Below are positions 37,599-45,841 of a stretch of DNA of 64,000 nt, piece by piece (the stretch's first letter is position 1; each line of letters starts with the position of its first letter). The stretch comes from Erythrobacter litoralis. Lineage in GTDB: Bacteria > Pseudomonadota > Alphaproteobacteria > Sphingomonadales > Sphingomonadaceae. The stretch spans positions 541,001 to 605,000 of the forward strand of contig NZ_SOSI01000001.1 in assembly GCF_029760855.1 (NCBI RefSeq), read 5' to 3'. The notes under the pieces are model-generated. The model saw only the letters and a list, made by a program, of their open reading frames with translations. It was not told where the DNA came from and ran no database searches. A program made the translations under genes and the position numbers.

Positions 37599-37955
37599 AT
37601 GACCTATGTAAACGGATTCGTCCTGGCCGTGCCCGAAGGCAGTAAGCAGGCTTACATCGACACTGCTGAGAAATTCTGGACGCTGGCCAAGGAGTTCGGC
37701 GCGCTGAGCCAGATCGAGTGCTGGGAAGCGGACGTGAAAGATGGTCACACTACCGACTTCCGCATGGCGACCAAGGCGCAGGACGGTGAGAAGATCGTCT
37801 TCAGCTGGGTCACCTGGCCCGACCGCGAAACGGCCAAAGCGGCAGAAAAGCGAATGATGGAAGACCCGCGGATGGAAGATTTCGGCGCGATGCCGTTCGA
37901 CGGAAAGCGCATGATCTACGGCGGCTTCGAAACCGTTGTCTACAAGCGGGCCTGA
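37599..37955 (+). CDS. DUF1428 family protein
   Basis: 118 residues behind AAAAGGGGAG. The whole DUF1428 signature is present: MTYVNGFVLAVPEGSKQAYI, ALSQIECWEADVKDGHTTDF, EKIVFSWVTWPDRETAKAAEKRM and MPFDGKRMIYGGFE. A ferredoxin-like dimeric alpha/beta barrel fold is known for the family; no biochemical role is established. It lies 28 bp after the VOC gene and 3 bp before the next. Confidence 0.85.
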   Translation: MTYVNGFVLAVPEGSKQAYIDTAEKFWTLAKEFGALSQIECWEADVKDGHTTDFRMATKAQDGEKIVFSWVTWPDRETAKAAEKRMMEDPRMEDFGAMPFDGKRMIYGGFETVVYKRA

Positions 37956-37958
37956 GCG

Positions 37959-38306
37959 ATGGACGTTGCCAACGTCTTCGTCTCGCTAGGCGTGGAGGAC
38001 CATGCTGCCGGCTGCGACTGGTGGAGCACGGTTCTGGGGCGCAGACCCGACCGCCGCCCGATGCCGAGTTGCTGCGAGTGGGACCTGACGGACAGGGTGC
38101 TGTTCCAGGTGCTCGACAATCCGAAGAAAGGCGCGGTCGACACTGTATCGCTGCGCCTTCCGGACCTGGAGAGCGAGATCGAGCGGCTCCGCGCCGTCGG
38201 CATCGCGGTCGGTGAACCGCAGGCCGTCCCCGGCTTCGCCACCTTGCGTATCGCCACCCTCGCCGATCCCGACAGCAACACGCTCAACCTGCTGGGAGGG
38301 GAATGA
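37959..38306 (+). CDS. Small VOC-superfamily protein
   Basis: 115 residues: VANVFVSLGVEDHAAGCDWWSTVLGRRPDRRPM at the start and FATLRIATLADPDSNTLNLLGG at the end form a short glyoxalase-like fold. The expected metal ligands are mostly replaced, so it may bind rather than transform its substrate. Its stop overlaps the GST start (ATGATG). Confidence 0.75.
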   Translation: MDVANVFVSLGVEDHAAGCDWWSTVLGRRPDRRPMPSCCEWDLTDRVLFQVLDNPKKGAVDTVSLRLPDLESEIERLRAVGIAVGEPQAVPGFATLRIATLADPDSNTLNLLGGE

Positions 38307-38962
38307 TGTCCGCCGATCCCGTCACCATCTGGACCTACGACTGGGTGCCCGACATGCCGCGCGGTTTCGTGCGCGACATCCGGCTGCGCTGGGCGTGCGA
38401 GGAGGCGGGCATTCCCTATCGCATCGCCAGCGTGCCCTTCGACGGGCGCGAGACGAACCATCTCGATCGCCAGCCCTTCGGCCAGGTACCGATGCTGGAG
38501 GATGGCGCCATCCGCCTGTTCGAGAGCGGGGCGGGCCTGATCCATCTCGGCGGCAAGAGCGAGACGCTGATCCCGCCGGACGAGAAAGCCCGGGCCGAGG
38601 TTACTCAATGGACCTTCGCCGGGCTCAACACGCTCGAGATGGTCACGATGCCTTGGGTCGTGCTGCAATGGTCGAAGGAAGACGTGCCCGCGATCACCGG
38701 CTGGCTCGACAACCGGCTGGCGCAGATGGAGGCGGTGCTGGGAGCGCGCGACTGGCTGGTGGGGGACGGCTTTACCCTCGCCGATCTCGTCATGGCCGAT
38801 GTCCTGCGCGTCGATCTGGTCCGCAAGCACGGGACGCGCCCGGCGAGCGAGGCCTACATCGAACGCATGACGGCCCGCCCCGCCTTCCGGAAGGCGCACG
38901 CCGACCAGCTCGCCCATTTCGAAAAGGCCGACGAAGCCCGCGAGGAGAAAACCGATGACTGA
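38303..38962 (+). CDS. Glutathione S-transferase family protein
   Basis: 219 residues. Thioredoxin-like N-domain (TIWTYDWVPDMPRGFVRDIRLRWACEEAGIPYRI...FGQVPMLEDGAIRLFESGAGLIHL) with the cis-Pro QVPML and the ES glutathione-binding pair; helical C-domain (WLVGDGFTLADLVMADVLR). The start is ATG 38303 or 38306 behind GGGAGGGGA. Coupled to VOC genes on both sides (overlap of 8 bp with the next). Confidence 0.85.
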   Translation: MMSADPVTIWTYDWVPDMPRGFVRDIRLRWACEEAGIPYRIASVPFDGRETNHLDRQPFGQVPMLEDGAIRLFESGAGLIHLGGKSETLIPPDEKARAEVTQWTFAGLNTLEMVTMPWVVLQWSKEDVPAITGWLDNRLAQMEAVLGARDWLVGDGFTLADLVMADVLRVDLVRKHGTRPASEAYIERMTARPAFRKAHADQLAHFEKADEAREEKTDD

Positions 38963-39758
38963 TCCCGATACCGGCGCCTTCATCTGGTACGAGTTGATGA
39001 CGCCCGACGCCGATGCCGCCAAGATGTTCTACGACGCGGTGATCGGCTGGGACATCGCCCCGCGCGTCGCGAGCCAGGGCGATATGGACTACCGCATGAT
39101 CCTGCGTTCCGACGGCGGCATGGCGGGCGGCGTCCTCGCCCTCTCGCAGGAAATGCAGGACGGCGGCGCCCGGCCCGCGTGGTACGGCTACGTCCACGTC
39201 GCCGATGTCGATGCGGCAAAGCAGGCGTTCGAGGCGGCGGGCGGCACGGTCCATTTCGATCAGACGATGGAAGGCGTGGGCCGCATGGCGCTGGTCACCG
39301 ACGGGCAGGGCGCGCCGCTCTATGTCATGACCCCCACCCCGCCCGCGGACGATCCCGACGCGCGCAGCGACGTGTTCGATTACGAGAAGGCGCAGCATGT
39401 CCGCTGGAACGAGCTATCCACGACCGATCAGGACGGGGCCATTGCCTTCTACACCGACCTGTTCGGCTGGCGTCAGGACGGCGCAATGCCGATGCCGGGA
39501 ATGGTCGATTACAAGTTCCTCTATCGCGGCGAGGGAATGATCGGCGCGGTGATGGAAAAGCCGCCCGGCATGCCGCAGTCGAACTGGGTCTATTCGATCG
39601 GTGTCGACGCCATCGACCGGGCGGTCGCGGCCGTGACGGACGGCGGTGGCCAGCTCGTCCACGGACCGCACCAGATCCCGGGCGGCGAGTTCAGCGCCGT
39701 CTGCACCGATCCCCACGGTGTCGCCTTCGGCCTCGTCGGCCCGCGCAAGGAGGACTGA
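38955..39758 (+). CDS. Two-domain VOC-superfamily protein
   Basis: 267 residues with a tandem duplication: GAFIWYELMTPDADAAKMFYDAVIGWDI and HVRWNELSTTDQDGAIAFYTDLFGWRQD are the two N-terminal strands, ending in MALVTDGQGAPLYVM and FSAVCTDPHGVAFGLVG. This double-glyoxalase form is common in actinobacteria and sphingomonads, often described as a hydroxylase-like or antibiotic-binding protein. Substrate unknown. Confidence 0.82.
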   Translation: MTDPDTGAFIWYELMTPDADAAKMFYDAVIGWDIAPRVASQGDMDYRMILRSDGGMAGGVLALSQEMQDGGARPAWYGYVHVADVDAAKQAFEAAGGTVHFDQTMEGVGRMALVTDGQGAPLYVMTPTPPADDPDARSDVFDYEKAQHVRWNELSTTDQDGAIAFYTDLFGWRQDGAMPMPGMVDYKFLYRGEGMIGAVMEKPPGMPQSNWVYSIGVDAIDRAVAAVTDGGGQLVHGPHQIPGGEFSAVCTDPHGVAFGLVGPRKED

Positions 39759-39759
39759 G

Positions 39760-40452
39760 ATGGACAAGACGGCCATGGCGCGCAAGATCACCGGTGCCGC
39801 GTTCCTGTCGCTCGACGGCGTGATGCAGGCTCCCGGCGGCCCGACCGAGGACCCCACAGGCGGTTTCGCGGAAGGCGGCTGGGTCTTCAGGCTGTGGGAC
39901 GAACAGGTCGGCGAGACGCTGGGGCAGCTGTTCTCGGGTGCCTACGACCTGCTGCTCGGCCGCCGCACCTACGACATCTTCGCCGCCTACTGGCCCTATG
40001 CCGAAGAGCCGGAGAACCGGCCGATGCGCGACGCCTTCGACGCGGCGAACAAATACGTGTTCACCCGCGGCGACCAGCCGCTCGAATGGCAGAACAGCCA
40101 CCGGGTGACGGGGGTCGACGATGTCGCGCTGCTCAAGGCCGAACCGGGCGCCGACATCATCATCCAGGGATCGAGCACGATCTACCCCGCCCTCCTGGAG
40201 GCGGGCCTGATCGACGAACTCATCACCATGACCTACCCCGTGATCTTGGGCCGCGGCAAACGCCTGTTCGGCGCCGGCACCCCGGTCACGAAACTAGAAA
40301 TGACCGACCACCACGTCACCAGCCAGGGCGTCGTGGTCGCCCACTGGAAGCCGGGCGGAGACCTGCCGCCTTATCCCAACGAAGCGCCGATCGCCGCGAC
40401 CAGCGACCGCGAGGTCGCGCGGCGCAGGCGCATCGAGGATGGTACATGGTGA
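39760..40452 (+). CDS. Dihydrofolate-reductase-like (RibD C-terminal family) protein
   Basis: 230 residues from ATG 39760 with AAGGAGG upstream. Motifs: FLSLDGVMQAPGGP, YDLLLGRRTYDIFAAYWP, KYVFTRG and DIIIQGSSTIYPALLEAGLIDELITMTYPVILGRGKRLF, the NADPH-binding pattern of RibD-C reductases. The Asp/Trp catalytic residues of folate DHFRs are absent, so the substrate is probably not dihydrofolate. Last gene of the cluster opposite HxlR. Confidence 0.85.
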   Translation: MDKTAMARKITGAAFLSLDGVMQAPGGPTEDPTGGFAEGGWVFRLWDEQVGETLGQLFSGAYDLLLGRRTYDIFAAYWPYAEEPENRPMRDAFDAANKYVFTRGDQPLEWQNSHRVTGVDDVALLKAEPGADIIIQGSSTIYPALLEAGLIDELITMTYPVILGRGKRLFGAGTPVTKLEMTDHHVTSQGVVVAHWKPGGDLPPYPNEAPIAATSDREVARRRRIEDGTW

Positions 40453-40526
40453 GCGGCCTCGGCCTTACTCTTGGCAGAGCGTACCGAAATCTGACTTATT
40501 CAGCGGTCGATCGTCGACACACGGTC

Positions 40527-40587
40527 GACCGCTTTGAAGCATCCGCTTCGCGCAGTCGGACGGCCGGAATTGGGGTGGGAAGCGGTC
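40527..40587 (+). repeat. Palindromic repeat, copy 2 (compensatory stem change)
   Basis: Left arm GACCGCTT (40527-), right arm AAGCGGTC (to 40587), with AATTGGGGTGGG before the right arm as in the other copies. Both arms carry A/T swaps at the second pair relative to GTCCGC/GCGGAC, so pairing is kept. 61 bases. Confidence 0.7.
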
Positions 40588-40623
40588 AGAAAGGTTTGAG
40601 CTACCGGACTGGCTGAGCTGACT

Positions 40624-41015
40624 TTAAAAATATGGTTCTGCGCTTAGTCGCTGAGAAACCCACCAGATATTCCCGGATGGATCGCGGACGCCACCCTGCC
40701 TATCGCCGTATGGCATAATTTCAGCGTCCATTATTTTCTCGGCGCCCGCTTTAAGTGCTCTCTCCATCGACGCATCGGCGTCTTCAACATGGAGATAAAA
40801 AGCACCCGAACTTGCAGGAAACTGTTCTGACGCCTCACTTACCATGATCGTTGCGGTGTCGAACCTCAACTGACAATTAGCGATGCGCCCGTTGGGAGCC
40901 GTACTTCTGCCGATCTCGATCGCATTGAACGCAGCTTCGAGAAACTCGACATATTTTTCGCCGCCATCGAAAAAATATACGGGGTAACGACCGCAAAGCC
41001 TTGTGGAACATGCAT
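40624..41015 (-). pseudogene. Frameshifted PhnB-like VOC protein
   Basis: The start (MHVPQGFAVVTPYIF) has AAGGAGAG eight bases upstream. Translation breaks in a run of six T's on the coding strand (A6 at 40970-40975). Adding one T restores a continuous 130-residue PhnB-like protein: YIFFDGGEKYVEFLEAAFNA ... CQLRFDTATIMVSEA ... YLHVEDADASMERALKAG ... GVRDPSGNIWWVSQ. So the gene is disrupted by a one-base loss in a homopolymer, either truly or through sequencing error. Confidence 0.8.
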
Positions 41016-41106
41016 ATCGTCTCTCCTTGATGAGAGGATGCTCCCGTCGGCTTTTACGATCAAGGCGCTAAATGATGATCGTCCGCAATCCGGTCGCGAA
41101 CCTATC

Positions 41107-41141
41107 GTCCGCTAGTGCTGGGGCAAACGCTGAAAGCGGAC
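41107..41141 (+). repeat. Palindromic repeat, short copy 3
   Basis: GTCCGCT (41107-41113) pairs with AGCGGAC (41135-41141) over a shorter, 21-base interior than in the other copies. It lies downstream of the saccharopine-dehydrogenase-like gene. Confidence 0.5.
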
Positions 41142-41170
41142 AGTCCGCCAACGGCCCAAGAAGGGCCGTC

Positions 41171-42802
41171 CTAGCGCATCTTCTGTTCTAACCAACCACG
41201 ATAGTGCACCAGCCTGCCAATCAGTGGCAAGGATATGGGGACGTCGAAATAAAAACGTCCTTTCTCTTCCCACTCCGACGCCAGCGATCGCGGAGCGAGG
41301 ACGAGCGGCAAAGGTATGCCGAATGCCGACCAGCCTTTCATCTCCATTGTCAAACCATTAATATTAGTGGGCAGATCGAACAGAAAGCGTAGCGGGCCGA
41401 ACCGCTCGGACAGTATACCGTTGTGCATGCCCAAGAAGCTTCGAAAGCTGTCTTGCCCGAACTTGCGGGTCCACCGCTCGCCCGTAGCGTCCTCTGCAAA
41501 GGTAACGTGGAGCGGATAATGCCCCGCGCGAGGAAAACCCACGATGCGTGCAATCAATCCCCCCAGCGGATTCGCTGCGCCAGTGACTTGTGCTTTTCCT
41601 GTGGCACCACCGTCGCGGAAAGTGGAATGCATCGCACGGACGGACGGGGGCAGCCGATGGAAGCGATCTCCCATCACACACGCATAAAGAGGCGGCGGGA
41701 GGATGCGTTCTGTCCGCGCCTGAGCGGTGGAGAGTTTAGCAAACGCCGCAGCGTAGTCGTCCAGGGTCAGCGCATCGCCGGCATCGTGCGCGCCGATCGG
41801 CATTTCGCCCGCCCGCATCTTCGCAACTAAAGGCACGACGGCAAGCGTAGGGATTTCCGGCCCGTCGCCATCCTCGGCGATCAAGGTCCAGCATCGTTCG
41901 ATGCGCTTGCTTCCGGCCATCCCGAATAGCTTCACCATCATCGCCGAACGATCACTGCCAAGCCAGGCAGTCAGCCGCTGAAACGGCAGCAGCCAGCGGG
42001 CCAGCGGTGCGAGGCTGGCTATCCAGCCCCAGCGCACCGGCCATGATAACAGCCAGAGTATGGCGTTCTGAAATGCCAGCTCACCACCGGCCCGAAACTC
42101 CACCGTAGGCCCGCCCGGCAAACGACTGGGCAACAGCGCCACGTCGGGCACGTCGACCAATGCGACGAGGCGCCGGTTCAGTGGCTTCCGTCCCGCGATG
42201 CTGAAATCCTGCCGGCGCGGCTCCTGCCAGCCATGCACGCCTGTCCACTGTTTCCCGCGCCAGAGACGAAAGGGCTGGCCGACCTGGCCAATGATCGCTG
42301 CGGCCACCGACCCGCCAGCTGTTGCGCGATTGGAGGCACTGATCGCTATGCAGACCTGCGATACGGTGTCGAGCCCTTCGGCCAGATCGCGGACAATCGC
42401 TCCCGAGAGGGCAGGAACGCTCGACGCGCCCGAGAATACCGCAACACCCGCCGCCTTCGCCTCGGCATCGAGCGCTGCGATGGCGGTCACGAACGCCGTG
42501 CTGTCGGCTATGTCGCAATAATGCACTCCGGCCGCGATCGCTGCGCGCGGCACGGCAAGGTCCATCTCCTGAAACGGACCGGATGCATCGACCACGATGG
42601 CAGGCCGCCACTTCGACAAACCTTCGGAAATGTCATCGCGGCCCATTCGCGCGGGCATCAGTCCGGCTTTTCCCGCGCAGAATGCCTCCGCCTTTGCGAG
42701 CGATCGGCCAGCCACAATCACTTCGTGGCCCGCCCTTACCAGCCGGCGGCTGATCCGCCCGCCAAAACCGCCATAACCGCCGAGGACCAGAACGCGCGTC
42801 AC
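41171..42802 (-). CDS. Saccharopine-dehydrogenase-like / DUF4166 protein
   Basis: 543 residues. N-terminal NAD(P)-binding Rossmann domain: RVLVLGGYGGFGGRISRRLVRAGHEVIVAGRS, VVDASGPFQEMDLAVPRAAIAAGVHYCDIAD. The C-terminal ~190 residues (LPPSVRAMHSTFRDGGATGKAQVTG...LHVTFAEDATGERWTRKFGQDSF) fit DUF4166. GTG start at 42802, whose first base pairs overlap the stop of the DCC gene (GTGA). Reaction unknown. The fusion is usual for this family in alphaproteobacteria. Confidence 0.82.
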   Translation of the reverse strand: MTRVLVLGGYGGFGGRISRRLVRAGHEVIVAGRSLAKAEAFCAGKAGLMPARMGRDDISEGLSKWRPAIVVDASGPFQEMDLAVPRAAIAAGVHYCDIADSTAFVTAIAALDAEAKAAGVAVFSGASSVPALSGAIVRDLAEGLDTVSQVCIAISASNRATAGGSVAAAIIGQVGQPFRLWRGKQWTGVHGWQEPRRQDFSIAGRKPLNRRLVALVDVPDVALLPSRLPGGPTVEFRAGGELAFQNAILWLLSWPVRWGWIASLAPLARWLLPFQRLTAWLGSDRSAMMVKLFGMAGSKRIERCWTLIAEDGDGPEIPTLAVVPLVAKMRAGEMPIGAHDAGDALTLDDYAAAFAKLSTAQARTERILPPPLYACVMGDRFHRLPPSVRAMHSTFRDGGATGKAQVTGAANPLGGLIARIVGFPRAGHYPLHVTFAEDATGERWTRKFGQDSFRSFLGMHNGILSERFGPLRFLFDLPTNINGLTMEMKGWSAFGIPLPLVLAPRSLASEWEEKGRFYFDVPISLPLIGRLVHYRGWLEQKMR

Positions 42803-43197
42803 AGCAGCCGGTCCGCCCAGCGAGGATCAGGCACGAAGCACTCTTCGTTGCGCCCGAACAGGCGGTAGCGATTGCGCGCGACCCAGCGATAGATCGGATC
42901 GCGCAGCCAACGGGGGGCAATTCGGGCCGCCGTCAGCGCGCGTCAGGGCCAGCCCAGGTTCGACCAGATCGCGATGACCGCGTCGCTATCGCGCAAGACG
43001 GTTTCATTATCGACGACGATCAGCGTTTCGGGGTTTGCCGGATCGACACCGCAGCGCTCGAGAATGGCTGCGCCCACCTCGCCCTGCATCGCAGCAAGCC
43101 GGAAATGACCGTAGCGGTCGTTGCGCAGAACAAAACGGGCGTTGGCCGAGCATAGAACGCAATGACCATCGAATACTATGACCGGCTTATCAAGCAC
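42799..43197 (-). pseudogene. DCC family thiol-disulfide oxidoreductase with internal TGA
   Basis: GTG start at 43197. The DxxCxxC motif of the DCC (DUF393) family is at the start (IVFDGHCVLCSANARF), then FRLAAMQ and RDSDAVIAIWSNLGWP. A TGA at 42943-42945 interrupts it at codon 85. Reading on in the same frame gives the normal C-terminus: RALTAARIAPRWLRDPIYRW, then ARNRYRLFGRNEECFVPDP, to a TGA at 42799 overlapping the next gene's GTG. Homologues have Trp at the interrupted place, so TGG to TGA is the simplest change. The coupling to the next gene is kept in position but probably lost in effect. Confidence 0.8.
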
Positions 43198-43374
43198 CGC
43201 AGGAAGTCCTTCAGTTGTCGGAGAAGCTCAGAGACGGGAACGCGTTGGCGACCAGTTCCGCGACCATTGCCGCCCGTATCCGTGGGGCTGCTACGAGACA
43301 AAGGCACCACAAGACAATCACGCACGGAGGGATCACGGAGTTGTTCGCGTGATAAACTCATGCATAGAGCTCGC

Positions 43375-43836
43375 ATGCCGCCTAAAAATGAGAAAGATTA
43401 TGACGCGATTGTAAGATGGTTCTGTACCGCGGAGCAATTGCTCGTCGATGCTCATCATTGCCATACGGCTTATGCTCGGACAGAGTTTCTCCGCGAGGTC
43501 AGAGCCGCACTAGAAAACGGTCCGGCGTTAACCCCGTCCATTGTCGGAGTTTTGCCCAGCGCCGATATCTTTGACTCGCTGCTCGCTGTTGGAGCAGAGG
43601 AAAGCGCTGCACGGCGCCTGTACAATCCGACGACCGTAAGCTGGATCACAAGTCGATCCATCGCTGGAGCCTTTATGGCCACGGCATGTCTGCCTGATTA
43701 CGGGATCGAAGTAACGCAGGAGCATCAATGGGAAGCCGTTGCATTCGCCGCGGCGATACTTGGCCTAGTAATGCATGAAGCCAGCAGGCTCTCGCGGGCA
43801 TCTCATCGCACCCCCTCGACTGCCCGCATTCACTAG
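43375..43836 (+). CDS. Hypothetical protein
   Basis: 153 residues if started at ATG 43375; 43360 is another choice and no clear ribosome site decides. Predicted mostly helical (YDAIVRWFCTAEQLLVDAHHCHTAYARTEFLREVRAALENG) with two more hydrophobic helices (SIAGAFMATACL, WEAVAFAAAILGLVMHEA). I do not recognise a family. It faces the winged-helix gene tail to tail. Confidence 0.45.
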   Translation: MPPKNEKDYDAIVRWFCTAEQLLVDAHHCHTAYARTEFLREVRAALENGPALTPSIVGVLPSADIFDSLLAVGAEESAARRLYNPTTVSWITSRSIAGAFMATACLPDYGIEVTQEHQWEAVAFAAAILGLVMHEASRLSRASHRTPSTARIH

Positions 43837-43845
43837 GCGAGCGAT

Positions 43846-44379
43846 TCAGATATCGCTCAGAGCCTCTCGCTTGTGCGAAGTGGTTTGTACCTGCCACCGT
43901 GATGCGTCCTTCGGCATCCGCAGGCGAATTGATTCAGCCAGGACATTTCCTACTGCGGCATAACCGGTTCGCGTCAGACTGTAGAAGATCTTTCGAAAAT
44001 CTGTCGGGCACAGACGCGAGAAAATCAGACCACGTTCGGACAGAACATCCAGGTACCGTTTCCCGGTAGCTGGCGGCGTATCTCCGGCACTGTACACGCT
44101 CGTTGCGACCAGATCCTTTCCATCTACGCTAGCGATGAAAAGATCGAGAAGCATATCCCACGCCGGTTCGCCGAAAAGCTCCCTGGACATAATTTTGTCT
44201 CTTTTTCGGCGCGCGCCGTACAATCGCAGGGCTTCAGTCCGCAGTTCCAGCGGTGAGGGTTCATAAAAAGCATAGCTCGTCAGATCGAGGGGCGCGGCTT
44301 CGTTCTCGAGCTCGGAAGCGGACTCGAGCAAGCGATAGGCGGTCTCTCGCAGCCGGGCCGCGATCTGGAGGCGTGTCAA
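43846..44379 (-). CDS. Winged-helix (MarR-like) regulator
   Basis: 177 residues. A TTG start overlapping the RadC stop (TTGA) with GGAGAA seven bases upstream. Residues ~70-165 read as a winged helix: FGEPAWDMLLDLFIASVDGKDLVATSVYSAGDTPPATGKRYLDVLSERGLIFSRLCPTDFRKIFYSLTRTGYAAV. The N-terminal helix (LQIAARLRETAYRLLESASELEN) may dimerise. The pattern is common among sphingomonad regulators of unknown targets. Translationally coupled to the RadC-type gene. Confidence 0.7.
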   Translation of the reverse strand: MTRLQIAARLRETAYRLLESASELENEAAPLDLTSYAFYEPSPLELRTEALRLYGARRKRDKIMSRELFGEPAWDMLLDLFIASVDGKDLVATSVYSAGDTPPATGKRYLDVLSERGLIFSRLCPTDFRKIFYSLTRTGYAAVGNVLAESIRLRMPKDASRWQVQTTSHKREALSDI

Positions 44380-45038
44380 AGCAGTTCTCCTTCGCGAATG
44401 CTGAAGATCTTGCCCCCGCCCAGGACAAGATGATCTATCAGTTCAATTTCGATTCCTTCGAGAAGGCTTTGCAGCTTTCGTGTCGTTACGATGTCCTCGG
44501 CGCTTGGCCGGCAATCGCCCGAACAATGATTATGCGCGAGAATGATTCCGGTGGCACTCAGGTCCAGAGCTCTCTGAACGATTGCTCTGGGATGAAGCGT
44601 CACGCCGGTCCGATTACCACGCGACATCTGTTCTCCGTTCAGGAAGCGCCCGTGTTCGTCCGTAAAAATTGCAAAGAGGCGTTCTTCGTCCGGATTACAC
44701 AGCTGAGATAGGAGATAAGTCTGAAGCGCCGGATCATCGACAGTGACGACGGCGCCCTCGAACTGACCAGTATGACTAACTTGAACAAGATCGCGTACCG
44801 CACGTATGGCGCCGACTGCATCCGGATAATCGGCTAGCGCGGCTGCAAGCCTGCTATCGGAAACGGACAGTATCCGCCCGATAGAACCGAAGCTGTGGAT
44901 CAACTGGCGCGATACGGATCCCGCATCCTTGCCTATGATCGGACTGATGATGTTTTCCAGGAACGGTATGAGCCGAACCGTCGTAGCCTGCGCCGATGGG
45001 CGATCATCCCGCCAAGAAACGCGAACGTTTGCACCCAT
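44376..45038 (-). CDS. RadC-type JAMM-domain protein
   Basis: 220 residues from ATG 45038 (the frame is open further up). The JAMM zinc site is intact: LAHNHCSGDCRPSAED (His-x-His, Ser, Asp), with FAIFTDEHGRFLNGEQ and HPRAIVQRALDLSATGIIL before it. The N-terminal helix-hairpin part is degenerate (FGSIGRILSVSDSRLAAALAD). RadC proteins are frequent on mobile elements; the supposed repair role is unproven. The start lies about 100 bp inside the upstream membrane-protein gene. Confidence 0.82.
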   Translation of the reverse strand: MGANVRVSWRDDRPSAQATTVRLIPFLENIISPIIGKDAGSVSRQLIHSFGSIGRILSVSDSRLAAALADYPDAVGAIRAVRDLVQVSHTGQFEGAVVTVDDPALQTYLLSQLCNPDEERLFAIFTDEHGRFLNGEQMSRGNRTGVTLHPRAIVQRALDLSATGIILAHNHCSGDCRPSAEDIVTTRKLQSLLEGIEIELIDHLVLGGGKIFSIREGELL

Positions 45039-45412
45039 GACGGGCCGTGAGTCAGCGCATAGTAGGCGAGCGGTTCGATGCTCGGAAAGAGATCGCGCTG
45101 GAAATGCATCAACAGGGCGATAAGCTGGGCTGCCAAGAGCCATAATGGATAAATCCTGTTTGCACGCATTGCGATTGGTGTGAAGGCAATGAAAACAGAC
45201 AGATCGATCGCGAGATATACGGGAATGACCTCGCCGTAGGTGAGGCTGGCAGGCAGTAGCCAGGTTGCCAGCTGGAAAGCGATAATCATTCCCGAAAGGA
45301 CAAGTCCGACGCTTTTCTCCGGCCCATCGCCCCGTGCGAAGGCCCAGGCAGATGTTCCGAAAACAAGCGCATATTGAAGCGCGGCCCGATAGACGATCAG
45401 ATCGTCGATCAT
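44933..45412 (-). CDS. Small polytopic membrane protein
   Basis: 159 residues from ATG 45412 (MIDDLIVYRAALQY). Four or five helices: ALQYALVFGTSAWAFA, VGLVLSGMIIAFQLATWLLP, VIPVYLAIDLSVFIAFTPIAM, YPLWLLAAQLIALLMHF, WVQTFAFLGGMIAH. No family recognised. Its 3' end overlaps the RadC start by about 105 bases in another frame, so one of the two starts may be wrong. Confidence 0.6.
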   Translation of the reverse strand: MIDDLIVYRAALQYALVFGTSAWAFARGDGPEKSVGLVLSGMIIAFQLATWLLPASLTYGEVIPVYLAIDLSVFIAFTPIAMRANRIYPLWLLAAQLIALLMHFQRDLFPSIEPLAYYALTHGPSWVQTFAFLGGMIAHRRRLRRFGSYRSWKTSSVRS

Positions 45413-45454
45413 GCGGCTTTCAAAAGGGAGGTCCCTTTTCCGCAATCGATCGTG

Positions 45455-45778
45455 TCAGGCGACTTTCGACTGGTCTTCAAGCGTTCCGGTCGGACAACGG
45501 GTAAAGGTATCCGGCAGACCGACGATCCTGATAAAATCGCTGCGCATGCTCTTGTGCGCCTTGAGCAGGTTTGCGCGTGCGCCGACGATCTGGCTCTGCG
45601 CTTCCTGCACCCTTGCCACGGCAACCTGTCCGTCATGCGGCGACAGTTCGGAATCGATGCAGGCATTCATCATGCTCGTTTGCAGTTTGGCGGCAGCACG
45701 CAGGAATTCATTCGCAAGCCGCTCGGCAGCGTCAAGGTCTTCGGCAATCCGTTTGCCGGCGAGTTCGATTGGCAACAT
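45455..45778 (-). CDS. Hypothetical helical protein
   Basis: 107 residues, almost entirely amphipathic helix (GKRIAEDLDAAERLANEFLRAAAKLQTSMMNACIDSELSPHDGQVAVARVQEAQSQIVGARANLLKAHKSMR). Likely a coiled-coil partner. It sits between the membrane protein and the membrane-anchored LuxR gene, same strand, and similar genes are seen beside LuxR/RadC genes in related bacteria as far as I recall. Confidence 0.55.
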   Translation of the reverse strand: MLPIELAGKRIAEDLDAAERLANEFLRAAAKLQTSMMNACIDSELSPHDGQVAVARVQEAQSQIVGARANLLKAHKSMRSDFIRIVGLPDTFTRCPTGTLEDQSKVA

Positions 45779-45841
45779 AACTTCGTCTCCGAAGACCGGG
45801 CGCTCAGACCGGTCTGCTGGGTATCGGAGGCAGCAATCACG

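Noticed and set aside
37940..39022. Minus-strand frame opposite the VOC/GST genes (360 codons)
   Set aside because: Covers four recognisable plus-strand genes with tight stop-start overlaps.
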